Shown: positions 26,216 to 38,213, numbered from the stretch's first letter. The stretch is DNA of 64,000 bases from Unio delphinus (GCA_029339505.1 JAQISU010000003.1:24026501-24090500), one strand, 5' to 3'. Numbers and translations are program-made. The notes: generated by a model from the sequence alone, not told the origin.

Positions 26216-26513
26216 TTTTTTAAAAAAAACTGTTCCACACTTTCATGCTAATGCTTTGATTAACCCCGAAGATGGCGCGCTGTCGTCAATTTGATTGAAC
26301 ATGGAGCCAGTTGAATAAGAAGAGTAACTTATAAATAGTCATTATACAATGACAGAGAATTAACCAGTTGACATTTGCGAACAATACTGATAACGAAGAA
26401 ATTGAGAATCGGTTTCTAGACTAGCTCGTTTTCTTTATATTAGCAGCGTCATGATAACATACGTTGACAATTTTAAAAAAAACCAAGAGAATACGTCAAA
26501 TTTACCGCCATCT

Positions 26514-26633
26514 ATCTGTCTGTCTGTCCGTCCGTCCGTCCGTCCATCCATCCATCCATCCATCCATCCATCCATCCATCCACCCACCCACCCACCCACC
26601 CACCCATACATCCATCCATCCATCCATCCATCC

Positions 26634-26697
<64 letters not shown>
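26514..26697. repeat. layered (TCTG)(TCCG)(TCCA)(CCCA)(TCCA)(TCTA) tetranucleotide repeat
   Basis: Successive blocks differ by single substitutions in the same tetranucleotide, so this looks like one array that spread stepwise point variants. Frames of about 100 codons across it on both strands are by-products. Confidence 0.96.
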
Positions 26698-27741
26698 GTG
26701 TGCACTTCTTTATGTTCATCTCTATATCTGTATGTTTGTCTGTCTAACTATATCTGTGCCATTCTTTCAGTCTATGTATCTGTCAAAAAATATCAGTTCG
26801 TGACTCACATGTATATACTAAAATAATGTAATCATAGCAAGACGTCTTTAGATTCCTCAAGACATGTCTTTAAAATGAATAATTATTAATGATCCAAGCA
26901 CAAAAATATCGGATATTTTCATTTTGAGGTTTTGTCTATTATCAAACATTAAAAATTGACAATAAAGGAAATAAAAAAGTCACTAGGTTTTCAGACAGTT
27001 TGAAGGAAATAATGTCATCTCGAGCTTTTTAATAAAGAAATATTATCTGGAACTGACGTGCAAGACAATCAAACTAGATGTGGCTTGCCTGTTATCTTCA
27101 TTGGGTACTTGAAGAACGTTTATCAACGTGTACACTTTTATACATAGTTCATCATATTTCATTTTGGACATCTTTTTTGTCTGCAATATACTTCATTTTT
27201 TTCTGGAACAATCTGTGCAAGTTTATTTTTATCAATCGCGTTGTGTTTTAATTCGTTATCTTTATAATTTATGTTTAAATTTCATGGCTGTAATTTAATA
27301 TACTACAGCATTACTTTCAGACGATATGTTCTTGAGAAAGGAGATCAAAAAGAGGAAAAGGAAAAAAAATTACTTCTCTGATTAATTATCATTGTTCCGT
27401 ATCTATAATTTGTTCATTTTATTTCCCATGGACCATTTTCTTCATGTAGCCACTTCTTTTATTGTATTCAGATTTTATATTTTGCGGGTGCAAGCTTTAA
27501 GCAGATTTAAAATACGCAAATGTGGGCTCAGTGATTTAAGTTAAACAAACTGATACATTTAACATTGTCTCCTAATTTACATATGGAATATACGCACTAG
27601 ATCACAAAATTGTTTTCATCGTTGCATTCACTTAATTGAAATTTCTAAATTCCCCACAATTTAATGAAAGCATGATAGCTTTTTTGTTGCCGAAGACAGT
27701 CTGGTTTACTTCTAGCGGCAACAGTACTTATTAAAAACTTT
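26698..27741. other. intergenic, nothing recognised
   Basis: AT-rich sequence without a credible frame, SINE or repeat. Confidence 0.6.
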
Positions 27742-28110
27742 ATGCCTGCCAGATATCTAGAAACTTGTACCTGCAAACTGTCTAGAAAACTAATGCCTGC
27801 CAGATGTCTAGAAACTTATACATGTAAATTGTCTAGAAAACAAATGCCTGCCAGATGTCTAGAAACTTATACATGTAAATTGTCTAGAAAACTAATGCCT
27901 GCCAGATGTCTAGAAACTTATACATGTAAATTGTCTAGAAAACAAATGCCTGCCAGATGTCTAGAAACTTAAACATGTAAATTGTCTAGAAAACTAATGC
28001 CTGCCAGATGTCTAGAAACTTATACATGTAAATTGTCTAGAAAACTAATGCCTGCCAGATATCTAGAAACTTATACATGTAAATTGTCTAGAAATCTTAT
28101 GCTTGCCAAA
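27742..28110. repeat. minisatellite, 51-bp unit (17 codons)
   Basis: About seven copies of a unit containing 'atgcctgccagatgtctaga' and 'catgtaaattgtctagaaaa'. As 51 is divisible by 3, one plus-strand frame repeats as 17 residues (MPARCLETYTCKLSRKQ-like). A single TAT to TAA change near 27970 interrupts it. No other sign of coding function is seen. Confidence 0.88.
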
Positions 28111-28282
28111 AGGCTAGAAAAGTTATGGAAGCGTCTTCCTCTGCAGACTTTCAGCATATCTTGGTTCCAGTCAGACCGTTCTAATTTGGTATTTTTCATC
28201 ATGTTTAATATGGTCACATCTGTGGACTTCTAACATTGTCTGATTATGGGGAATTTTATTGTATTAGGAAACATTTTTTAAG

Positions 28283-28360
28283 ATGTTCTTGTCAATGATT
28301 GATGATGTCTTGTTCTTGTTGTTGCTGTTCATTACGGGACCAAAATCTTCAGCTGTCGAG
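28283..28360 (+). CDS. candidate first coding exon encoding a signal peptide
   Basis: An ATG with A at -3 opens 26 codons ending exactly at a strong splice donor, GAG|GTATGT. The peptide starts MFLSMIDD, has the hydrophobic core VLFLLLLFITG and ends GPKSSAVE, a plausible signal-peptidase region (SSA|VE). This is what a first coding exon of a secreted or membrane protein looks like. The exon leaves phase 0. I could not find a phase-matched second exon with recognisable content, so the family is unknown. It could also be a chance ATG plus donor or a decayed gene. The orphan exon candidates at 34.7, 36.0 and 38.6 kb are on the same strand, but continuity is unproven. Confidence 0.5.
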
Positions 28361-28547
28361 GTATGTGAATTATAGAATTGTATTTTCTTCGCTATTCGTA
28401 TTATCGGATATAATTGTTTGATATATTGGATATTCTGATATTCTGATATTTATTCTACATTTTACAGATAGACATGTCGTATAATAACATGTTACTAGAT
28501 GATAATAGTATGTTTTCGAGCTGGCCATTTTATAAATTAACAGACAA

Positions 28548-28635
28548 ATGTATAGACGAGGGACTAAATAACTAAAAACTACTTGTCGGCTGTGTCGTAA
28601 TCTTTAAGATTACCAAATTAAAATTGATTGAATGG
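28548..28635. repeat. R2 dispersed repeat
   Basis: Partner of 26125-26215 at roughly 90% similarity by eye over about 88 bp. It lies about 190 bp downstream of the signal-peptide exon, within its presumed first intron. Confidence 0.75.
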
Positions 28636-28869
28636 CTTTATTTAAAACTGATTTATAATCCTGATTACATGACAATATAGTTCACTAGTCCATATTAAAT
28701 GATTTACTACGAAATGATCAACAACAAATGACTGTTTCACAATGTACTATCGGCTCTCACGTTATATTTTAGCTATTCAGCAGCTGTTTGACAGTTTAGA
28801 GATGTTTGACGAGGATGTCATTTTGACAGTTATGTGTAGTTATTTGGATGTCTTGATACATCCGGTAAC

Positions 28870-29029
28870 TGTTTCTGTGTTCGACTGAAGGGAAGGTTGA
28901 TCTTTTTGGCTTTCCACGTAATGCTCTTTGTTTGGAAGCTTCCGGGCGTATTGGCCCTCTGGTTGCGTCTGTGGGTGTCTGGAAGTTGGTGGTTTGATTA
29001 CAGTCTTAGAGCCAATACAGATTCGTAGT
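28870..29029. other. stretch with two open minus-strand frames, unassigned
   Basis: On the minus strand from about 28985 down to about 28830 two overlapping frames stay open. One reads VIKPPTSRHPQTQPEGQYAR and onward, proline- and glutamine-rich. No splice pattern or family resemblance settles whether it is an exon. Confidence 0.2.
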
Positions 29030-29385
29030 ATTCGTGGTGGTTATTGTATAACCTGTATGCTGTTAACGATGTTAACGTAATATTCGTGGTGGCTATTGTA
29101 TAACCTGTATGTTGTTATCGATGGTGACGTATAATTCGTGGTGGTTCTTGTATAACCTGTATGCTGTTATCGATGTTAACGTAGTATTCGTTGTGGCTAT
29201 AGTATAACCTGTATGCTGTTATCAATGTTAACGTAGTATTCGTGGTGGTTATTGTATAACCTGTATGCTGTTATCGATGTTAACGTAGTATTCGTGGTGG
29301 TTATTGTATAGCCTATATGCTGTTATCAATGTTAACGTAGTATTCGTGGTGGTTATTGTATAATCTGTATGCTGTTATCGATGTT
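29030..29385. repeat. minisatellite, about 52-bp unit
   Basis: About six to seven copies of a unit made of 'gtagtattcgtggtggttat', 'tgtataacctgtatgctgtt' and 'atcgatgttaac'. Substitutions are few, so the array is fairly young. Confidence 0.85.
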
Positions 29386-30139
29386 GACATTGGCTCGGAG
29401 GAAGATAGAGGTTATCTTACGGTGAGGTACAAAGCTTCGTGACCAACCGGTTTGCAGTGAACGAGGATGGCTTCTTAGGGATCCTTCGCCAGACTGGGAG
29501 ACGCGGGCGATACGTGGTGGATCATTGATCATCTAACAGAACGGTGGGACTGTCTCTATTTGTAATAATCCAGATGTGTTCTATATCACTATATGCTAAC
29601 AGTAATGCAACATGCATGGATACATTGATAGATGTAGATGCATATTCTTTAGTTGTTGATTATTCTGACATTCTGACGACGTAGAATGCATACACAGATA
29701 TGGTTGCACATGAGAATTTCCAGGCATCCACATTCTTCCCCCGAAACCATATATGTGATTGCAGAATGTCAGAACAATCAACTACGAAAGATTAACTTCT
29801 ACGGCGAGATCAAGATGAGAAGAAGCTATGTCATGTAGTTCCGACTAAACGCTTGCACGACTCTCTCTAGACATCGTTGAAACTCCGTTATGGTCGTGTT
29901 CGAACTATATGCATTATCAAGAAACATGCAATGTAAATTTCAAAGGTTTGTTTGGTGACGACTTTTATTCTACAATTTTCATGAAAGATGCTGATTTCAG
30001 CATTGTAATAATTCGATAAGAATTATTCTGTATATTGAGATGTACATGGTATTTGTTTAAAATCATGTTGCAGAAGTGCATATACAACTTGATCATGATC
30101 ACGTCCAGTATTTGAATTCATCTGTAAACAGAAGGATTG

Positions 30140-30142
<3 letters not shown>
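29386..30142. other. intergenic, nothing firm
   Basis: A short GC-richer patch (about 29390-29540) follows the 52-bp array. Frames of about 60 codons are not supported by motifs. Confidence 0.5.

Positions 30143-30212
<70 letters not shown>
30143..30212. repeat. (TA)n microsatellite
   Basis: About 35 TA units just left of the 43-bp minisatellite. Confidence 0.96.
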
Positions 30213-30213
<1 letters not shown>

Positions 30214-30284
30214 GGATAAGCTAAACCATTGTCATCAAGTTTAGAAGACCGTATGAATGAGTATAAATCTGACTTCTATATGAG

Positions 30285-30720
30285 TTTATAAAGTCCTCTC
30301 TGAGTGACTCTTAGGTGAGTTATAAAGTCCTCTCTGAGTATAAATGTGATTCGTTTTCGAGTTCATTAAGTCCTCTCTGAGTATAAATCTTACTCCTGGG
30401 TGAGTTATTTCCTCTCTGAGTATAAACCTGACTCCTAGGTGAGTTTATAAAGTCCTCTCTGAATATAAATCTGACTCCTAGGTGAGTTTATAAAGTCCTC
30501 TCTGAGTAGAAATCTTACTCCTAGGTGAGTTAATAAAGTCCTCTCTGAGTCGAAATCTTATTCCTAGGTGAGTTCATAATGTCCTCTGAGTATTAATCTG
30601 ACTCCTAGCTGAGTTTATAAAGTCCTCTCTGAGTATAAATCTGATTTCTAGGTGAATAGTTCCTAAAGTCCTTTCTGAGTATAAATCTGACTCCTAGGTG
30701 AGTTATAAAGTCCTCTCTTA
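30285..30720. repeat. minisatellite, about 43-bp unit
   Basis: About ten copies of a unit made of 'agtcctctctgagtataaat', 'ctgactcctaggtgagttta' and 'taa'. Several units carry small deletions. Confidence 0.85.
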
Positions 30721-31019
30721 GAACTGTAGTTTGATTTCGTATGATGCTCTGAGGTTAGCTTGAATAAATGTGTGTAATATAAATCAAACTCAACAAAACT
30801 GTCTGTACTCTGGAACTGCTCAAAGCGTATGCACTGCACGATTGTGTCAATTGAAGCATATACTTTTACATTTAGAAAGACCATACCATTAGTCAGAGGT
30901 AAATAAAATTTAAGAAAAAATATTTGATGGGTCTTGTTGGAGTATGTGTATGTTCGAGATACTGTCAGTATACATTTGACCAGAAGCGTAATTTGGAATG
31001 CTCGTCCAAGTTAGAAGTT

Positions 31020-32070
31020 TCAAAGTGGAGCTAAATGGGAGTATTCGTACGTGATTTTATATGTAGTGGAATTGAATGATATTATTCTTACTCGACTTGT
31101 TATGTAGTGGAACGGAATGAGAATATTCGTACATAACTTTATATGTAGTGGGATTGTGTGCAAGTATTCGAAATCGACACTATAAGTAGGGCAACTGAAA
31201 TAGATTATTCGTATATGACTACATTTAGTAGAACTGAATCAAAGCATTCGTAGATGACTGTATGTAGGGAAGTGAATGTAAGTATTCGTACATTACTCTC
31301 TGAAGTTTAAGCGAATGAAATAATTCGTACACGACTCTGTGAAGTTTAAGTGAATGCAAGAATTGATTTCTTACACAACTCTGTGAAGTTTAAGTCAGTG
31401 AAAATATTCATACACAAGTCTGTGAAGTTTAAGATAGTGAAAATATTCATACACGACTCTGTGAAGTTTAAGTGAGTGAAAGTATTTATACACGACTCTG
31501 TGAAGTTTAAGTGAGTCAAAGTATTCGAATACGACTCTATGTAGTCAAACTGAATTTGTATTCTTACACTACTATGTTTGTAGTGGAACTGAATATGAGT
31601 ATGTAGTGGAAGTGAATAAATTTACTCGTACTCGACTGGGTATTTAATGGAAGTAAATGAAAGTATTTTCGTACACGTCTCTATATGTATTGAAACCGAG
31701 TTTCATATACGAATATATATGCAGTGGAACCGAATGCCATTATTCGTATTATACTCTGAATCTAGAGTAGCTGATTGAGCGATTAGTTTAATTGAATGAC
31801 AGTATTCGTACATGACTGTGTGGAATGGAACTGGCTCAAGAGTATTTGCGCATGGCTTTATATGTAGAAGAACTGAATGAGAGTATTCGGAGATGACTTC
31901 GTATGCAGTACATGACTCGTTATGGAATGGAACTGAATGAAATTATTTGCAATCGGCTCTGTATGTAAAGGAACTGAATAAGGACATACGTAGAGGACTT
32001 TATATATAGTGAAACTGAATGAGAGTGTTTGTACATGACTCGATATGTTGTATAAATGAATGACAGTGTT
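31020..32070. repeat. diverged minisatellite, about 39-45-bp units
   Basis: A long decayed array of units related to 'gaatgagagtattcgtacat' and 'gactctatatgtagtggaac'. A younger inner block at about 31295-31520 is built from a 39-bp variant with 'actctgtgaagtttaagtga'. It covers about 1 kb. Confidence 0.75.
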
Positions 32071-32173
32071 AGTACACGTTTCTCTATTTGGAGAGAGGAG
32101 ATTATACTAATCAGTTTCGTATGAACTAATTAAACGAGAATGTCAGTCCAAGGAGCAACCGAAGCTGAAACAA

Positions 32174-32177
<4 letters not shown>

Positions 32178-32229
<52 letters not shown>
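32178..32229. repeat. (GA)n microsatellite
   Basis: About 26 GA units. Confidence 0.97.
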
Positions 32230-32230
<1 letters not shown>

Positions 32231-33435
32231 ACTGAAGATTATCATCACATTCAAACCATTCACACAGGGACTTCCAATAAAGTTAGGACTACCACTCACC
32301 CGTGCATGGTCAAAATTTAAGAATTAAAGGCAAAAGTCCCTGTAAAGAAAGTTGCTGCACTAATTATCGACTTATACGAGTCTATGTTGGAAGTTGAAAG
32401 GGGAGTGTTACGCAGAACATCAATATCGCTTTAGACTTTCTACTAGAGCTGGGTACCACGAAATGTTTTATCGTGCGTGATTTCCAAACGTCTAACGATC
32501 CGTACCATAAAATGTTTTATCGTGCGTGCTTTCCAAACGTCAAACGATTCGTAACCACGGTATTCCGCAGTTATTCTGGGGACGAACAATTCAATATTTT
32601 GCGGTAGGATTCTGGCACGTTTGTATTCAATTTCTGTCTATAAAACAATATTTTTTCTGATTTATAGCAAAATAACTGCAGTTTATATCCGTTATATTAT
32701 TAAGAAAACAAATCCAATTATCTTGTGATATAAGAAACTATCTCAAAAGAAAGCCACGGCTAGAAAGCCCGAACATGATATGATGTAGTGTGTATGAGAT
32801 GAATTTGTATTGTTCATTGTGACTGGTGTTAACTAAGATGGGATGATTAACGTTACGCTAGAGATAATACCCAATGCATAACACTGTGCCGAGATTAGAG
32901 AGCTCGAGAAACGGGAAATGTTGATACTGAAACCTCAGTTGACTAGCTACAATATTGATATAATATGCAGAGAAACTTTGATTCGGATGCCAGCACCTAT
33001 ACAATGATATTTATCAGAGAAGGACTGTAAACATATAAATCAATTAAACAACAAACGAGAAACTATTTAGTATACTAGAAACATTAAGTTGAAACAGGCC
33101 GCAACTGAGCTACTGAAAATCGTGATATGATTCAGTCTCACGAAACAAGGCATATTCGAACACGTTCACATCGTTAGCAAATAGTTAAGACATGACATGT
33201 GTTTGCGTTTTGTTAAGTTTTGTGCTTTTCAATCCAACGTTTCCCAAAAGTTGGATTTGGTCCAAATATCTTTCACAACATTTAATTTGGCCAGCGCTTT
33301 AGTACATGACACATGTCAAGCATGTAACTAAAGGACCATAAGTATAATTATGTTTGTAATATTTACTATTATATTGAGACAGACACATCCGTTCCGTAAA
33401 ATGGTCCACACTATTCTGTTGAACTATTTTGTCTG
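32230..33435. other. intergenic with a short local repeat
   Basis: At about 32455-32555 two copies of 'aaaatgttttatcgtgcgtg' plus 'tttccaaacgtc' lie about 55 bp apart. Nothing else is recognised. Confidence 0.55.
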
Positions 33436-33621
33436 GAATGATACAAGCATGCTATTTTGATTAAATGAATGATACAAGCATGCTATTTTGATTAAATGAA
33501 TGATACAAGCATGCTATTTTGATTAAATGAATGATACAAGCATGCTATTTTGATTAAATGAATGATACAAGCATGCTATTTTGATTAAATGAATGATACA
33601 AGCATGCTATTTTGATTAAAT
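33436..33621. repeat. perfect 31-bp tandem repeat, six copies
   Basis: Six consecutive copies of a 31-bp unit containing 'gaatgatacaagcatgctat' without visible mismatches. The perfection points to very recent expansion or ongoing homogenisation. A CpG-rich open frame starts at its right border. Confidence 0.92.
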
Positions 33622-33883
33622 GCTTATTCTGGAGTTTCCGTTATACCTTACTGATGAAAATAACCGAAGTACAGGTACTGTGAAAACGTACGGCGGTACA
33701 TACCACTTAAATCCGGCACCAATAATACCCCACAGCATTATTATTTATTACTCTAAAAATCTCCTACTAGAAATCGAATTTAGTACACCTGCCGAATTAA
33801 CGTCTTTGGAAATAATCGACACCGTTCAACACGTTAAAATGTTAAGCGATACTGTTATTAGAAGCGTTATGACTTGGTTATGA
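33620..33883 (+). CDS. unassigned CpG-rich open frame, 87 codons
   Basis: The frame opens at the right border of the perfect 31-bp array and runs to TGA. It includes FPLYLTDENNRSTGTVKTYG and later STPAELTSLEIID. Composition is balanced and noticeably richer in CpG (ACG, CCG, GCG, TCG codons) than the surrounding DNA, which fits coding sequence or a recently arrived fragment. I recognise no family. An internal ACAG|GTACTG could be a splice donor. Part of the minus strand is also open. It may be an exon, a transposon or viral fragment, or chance. Confidence 0.25.
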   Translation: MLILEFPLYLTDENNRSTGTVKTYGGTYHLNPAPIIPHSIIIYYSKNLLLEIEFSTPAELTSLEIIDTVQHVKMLSDTVIRSVMTWL

Positions 33884-34736
33884 AAGTGATGGATGCAAGG
33901 CATCATGGTTTCTTTTATATCATTAGTGAGTTGAATACATGCACTTTCGATGAAAGGTCAAAATAACATATTTAAATGACTTGCAGGTTAATAATGCCTC
34001 TCAAAAAAGCATAAACGTTAGCATCTCCAGCAATCATTAGTATAGAAAAAGAATGCTTGTTTATGTCATGGCTGATATTATTTCCTGACGTTTCTAATTG
34101 GACATGTAACCTTTGAACTTTCAAGATTTGGGTCCTATTAATAGAAACGATATTCATCATTGAACTTCTCCTCCACATAACGTAATGTCATAAAAACACC
34201 ATTTGGAATACTTCTCTGCATAATGTTTAACTCCAGCTTCAAATTGTCACTAGATCTCTGTAAATGATTGCTGTATCCAATGTTGCTACCATTTCCATAC
34301 CATGTATCTCAGGAAAAGTTATCTTCGACTCCAACAGCTTAGATCAATACAACGTTTGTACTATAGAAAGTTCACCATTACGTTTAATTTGTTGATATAA
34401 CCAAGAGATCGATACCATTAATAGCTCCATTAGATTTATTGTAGTGTTATACAGTATTGAAACAGAGTATGTACAATTAGCTTTTCTTATTCAAATACAT
34501 TTAACTTCTATTTGCTGTTTCTTCTACATTTACATATGGGTTTTACATTTTTGTATAACTTTGAAAGTATAACGATCCTCACATGTTTATATAACTATAT
34601 TCAATATTTTCAGCTGAGAGAAACATCATTAACAAGACCCAATTCATATATTTTACGAATGTAGATAAATTTACACTAACTACCAACTATACATGGAAAT
34701 AATTATTGATTTACTCTTTTTCTTTCATCCTCTCAG

Positions 34737-34885
34737 ATTTTGATATAACTGCTGTCAATTCTCGCCATATCAGAACCTCAACCAATAATAAATTTGTGAT
34801 TTTGGGTACATTACTCAATAATGTGCCGGTTAGTTTTCAATCATGGTTAACCAGTCTTCTTCTGCATTTATTGACGTGTGTTCAG
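34737..34885 (+). CDS. weak exon candidate
   Basis: A strong pyrimidine tract and acceptor (TTCTTTCATCCTCTCAG) precede 149 open bases that end at TTCAG|GTAACA, a good donor. The frame reads FDITAVNSRHIRTSTNNKFV and ends LLLHLLTCVQ. It needs one base from an upstream exon and leaves phase 0. No family resemblance; a chance pairing of splice-like sites is possible. Confidence 0.25.
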
Positions 34886-36003
34886 GTAACATTTATACTG
34901 CATTAAAAATTCATTTTGTTTTAAGCCAAGTCACGACTAGTACATAAATCTCAAAATCACTCATGTGTGACGGACCAAATCAAAGAAGTATATATTAGAC
35001 TGTTCACAGAATAATATTATTGTCCAACATGAGATCATCCAGGGCTTAATTTTAATACTCTTTTATACATTATATATCATATTCAAAAATTATCGTCGGC
35101 ATGAATCCTAATGATCATTTATATGTAAAATATCCAGTAGTGCATCATTGGACAGGTGCTCAGTTTTATCTCGGTCGCATTTCCAGTAAGCTGCTTCACC
35201 ATCCCTGAGTGCCTGTAGTTGGGAAAGAATATACATCTGTTGTTGCCCGCCATACTGTTTCGGAGAAGTTTTCGCTTACAAGGATGTTCAGTTTAGTTAC
35301 CTCTGTTTATCGGGATACTTATTGTCAACTCCAGTTATTTCACCTCTTAGTTTCTCAAGTGCCCTTTTTCGTGCTGACTTATTCAGTTTTGTGTACTTCT
35401 TCCAACGTGTTTCCTTATCTTTAATCTCGAACCTTCAATAAGTGCAGGCCATATACTTCGCTTCGAGCATAGACGGCAGATTGTTCGTTTTAAATTTTTA
35501 ATTCGAAAAAAATCTAAAGTCTGGATAATATATTCTTCTATCTTCTTTTGCCTTGATTTCTGACATGACATGGGAAATTAAGTTATCTCAGAGGGATTAT
35601 GCCTCCATGTAATGTGAGATTAAATTGTCACAGAGGGATTGTGCCATTTGTTTCTTGATTGTCAGAAACCGTATTCAAGGCTTAACAATGCCAAGCTTCT
35701 ATGCTTAACAATGATTAAGTTAAATCGTTGTTGTTGTTTCTTTGGTGTATGCGGTTATTGTGTGCCTTTAAGTTTTCATTTGATTTCTTGTTTTACTGTT
35801 TAGGTGTATCGAAGTGGATATCACTCATGATCAGACCGAGGTTGTAGGATCTTTGTGGACTGGGATATCCGTCTGAGCGAACTGCTGGCCCCGATTACTC
35901 TTGTAGCCGTGTATTACTTTCATTAAATATGCACCAATTTTCAAATGTCACAGAAAAACAATTTTTGAAACATAGTGATTAACGATTTGTTTTATCACGA
36001 CAG

Positions 36004-36112
36004 TACATCTGTCATCATTCCTCATCGTTTCCCACTGGATCGTAGGGCTTTCACTGCAGATCTGCACGTGTCACGGTCTTGGGCTATATGTTTCGCTTTA
36101 TGTACCGGCAAG
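36004..36112 (+). CDS. weak exon candidate
   Basis: Follows an ACGACAG acceptor-like site and ends at GGCAAG|GTAGGA. It is open as TSVIIPHRFPLDRRAFTADL and onward to CFALCTGK, but a second frame is open too. No family recognised. Confidence 0.18.
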
Positions 36113-37043
36113 GTAGGAACAAACAAGTCAGTACAAGGCTACATTTTAGCGGTTCAAATGCTAATCAGCATTTATGATCAATACATGGTTTATTATTTGC
36201 TTAAAATAAGTAACATTATGATGTGAAGAATAGTTTAGTTTGCTCTGTTGATGTTATCAGTTATTAATCAAAATCGTCTGGGATTTGGAACTATACATCG
36301 CAAGAAACGAATATAGCGGCTTCGGACATAATTTTGATGTTGAGACAGTTCACATTTAAATCTACAAAAAATGCAATTAACATTTATGTAAGAACTTTAA
36401 AGACAGAAAGCATAAAATTAAATTGTTTTATTAAGGAATATTATTTTCGACTGTAAGGTTAAAGATTTGCTGGAAAAGAAACCACTGAATACGCTTCAAC
36501 TTACTGAGACAAAAGGCATCTGTGGCGGAAGGGGTTTACCAAGTCACTAAAGACTAAACTGTCATTATACCCTTCAAAGAGTTTCATATGCGGTATATAG
36601 AAATACAGATTAAAGATGCACATTAATTTATAACTTTCAATTGCCAACTAGTAGTAGCTGAAATATAGCTGCACAATCACGACACAATTAACACAGTTTT
36701 GCGTTTGCAAATCTAATGCTATGGACGACGTTCATCGTATTAGGAACAAAGATCATTGTTAAAATATGTTGCGGAATGCGGAATGCCACAAACACAGGAT
36801 ACAGAGCCAATATGTAACACTTGCAGCACTTTATTAGCTATACCATTTCGAGGAGATAGGTGAAAATTAAAACGGTATTACAGTGGAGAAAATCAAAAGG
36901 TCACGGGCAGAAAAAAATCAACAAAGAAATACATGTGAATGTGAAACAGCATAAAATAGAAGCTCCAAGTGTTCGCATAAGAAAAGTTTAACACTAAATC
37001 AATGTATCGAAATCTAATTAGTGGTCTCAGCCGCAATGGTACC

Positions 37044-37060
37044 GCCCCCCCCCCCCCCCC
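37044..37060. repeat. poly(C) run
   Basis: Seventeen consecutive C residues, rare in this AT-rich sequence. The exact length may be unreliable in an assembly. Confidence 0.9.
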
Positions 37061-37640
37061 AATCGCCTCAGAAGGCGATGTAGGAGCATCATTCTAACAA
37101 ACATATCACCACACATATGGCTCTTTTAGCAATAGTTCCATGTATACATCGTGTTCTCGCTTACCGATTCTTTCAAAGTATAAATGCCATTTGTCCTCTA
37201 CTGGGTAACGTTTGGTTACAATTGATTGTTCTCGTAGACTTGGACTAAATGTTGGATGATAGATCTAAATGGATCACCAATGCAAATCAGATATAATGAA
37301 CAATGATGTTCGTGTCTTGAATAATATAATACGAAACAACAACTTTTAAAGATATCCTATTCTTATTATTTCACAATAACTTACGTGGGGTGAGTTGGTA
37401 GTACGATTGAACCGATTCCAACTTCTCATATTGAAGTTTAGTTTTTATGCAGAACCACGGCGGTTGCAAAGCTAGTGTTTCCAATTTCCGTTTGGACATG
37501 AGTCCTTGAGTCCCTCCATTCCTTCATCTTTTACTCCGTAACACCTTGGTTAAGCTTTAGTTTGGCATAATGGCGCTTTTAACACATTGCTGGCTATATC
37601 ATTTGTAGGAAATACGAGTTAAATCCACATTTTGCCTGCA

Positions 37641-37650
37641 ACCCCCCCCC

Positions 37651-37731
<81 letters not shown>
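37641..37731. repeat. C-run, (CT)n-(CA)n microsatellite
   Basis: A C run, then CT dinucleotides to about 37708, then CA dinucleotides to 37731. Confidence 0.95.
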
Positions 37732-37733
<2 letters not shown>

Positions 37734-38211
37734 TTCTCTATATTCTCTATATATAATAGTATTCCGTTCCGTCTTCATTGACTGCTGGCTGAATATTTGT
37801 GACAGACTATTAATGTTAAATTAAGGTTCAACCAAAACGGTTATTTACAATAATGAAATCTCGAGATTACATTGTTTTGCATTTTCATACATTCCACTTA
37901 CTATAAGAAATGAGAGTCATCACCATCTTTATAATAATCATCGTCCACATATATTTGAAATAAAATATTTATCCTGTCCGTATTTTGTTTTCCATAATGT
38001 CTTTTATACATATAAAGAAGCATATATTTGACTATTAAATATTCGAAATTAAGAATATTTAGAGTTTCAACGTTTCATTTAATAGTGTAGACTTGATCTT
38101 TATCTCTGTATTAACGAGAAAAGTCATTGACAGCTTTGTTGATTGACTCGTTATGCTATTTTCTAACGTTGCTGATCGTGTGTGCACTTCAGAAGATATA
38201 ATTATAGAATC

Positions 38212-38213
<2 letters not shown>

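Larger units (their letters stand above)
35000..38213. other. no firm gene
   Basis: Contains the weak exon candidate at 36.0 kb, poly(C) and (CT)n-(CA)n tracts. Near 35580-35650 a short 'gagattaa..tgtcacagagggattgtgcc' motif is repeated twice. Otherwise unique AT-rich DNA. Confidence 0.5.

Noticed and set aside
26451..26826. Two overlapping plus-strand frames of 98 and 120 codons and a minus frame
   Set aside because: They are translations of a layered tetranucleotide repeat ([16 protein letters not shown] patterns) and not genes.
34614..34700. Possible exon reading ERNIINKTQFIYFTNVDKF
   Set aside because: The acceptor-like site is acceptable, but the only donor-like site does not give a phase that fits the next candidate exon, and the frame soon stops.
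35814..35872. Possible exon reading CIEVDITHDQTEVVGSLWTG
   Set aside because: A good acceptor precedes it, but no convincing donor follows before the stop codon.
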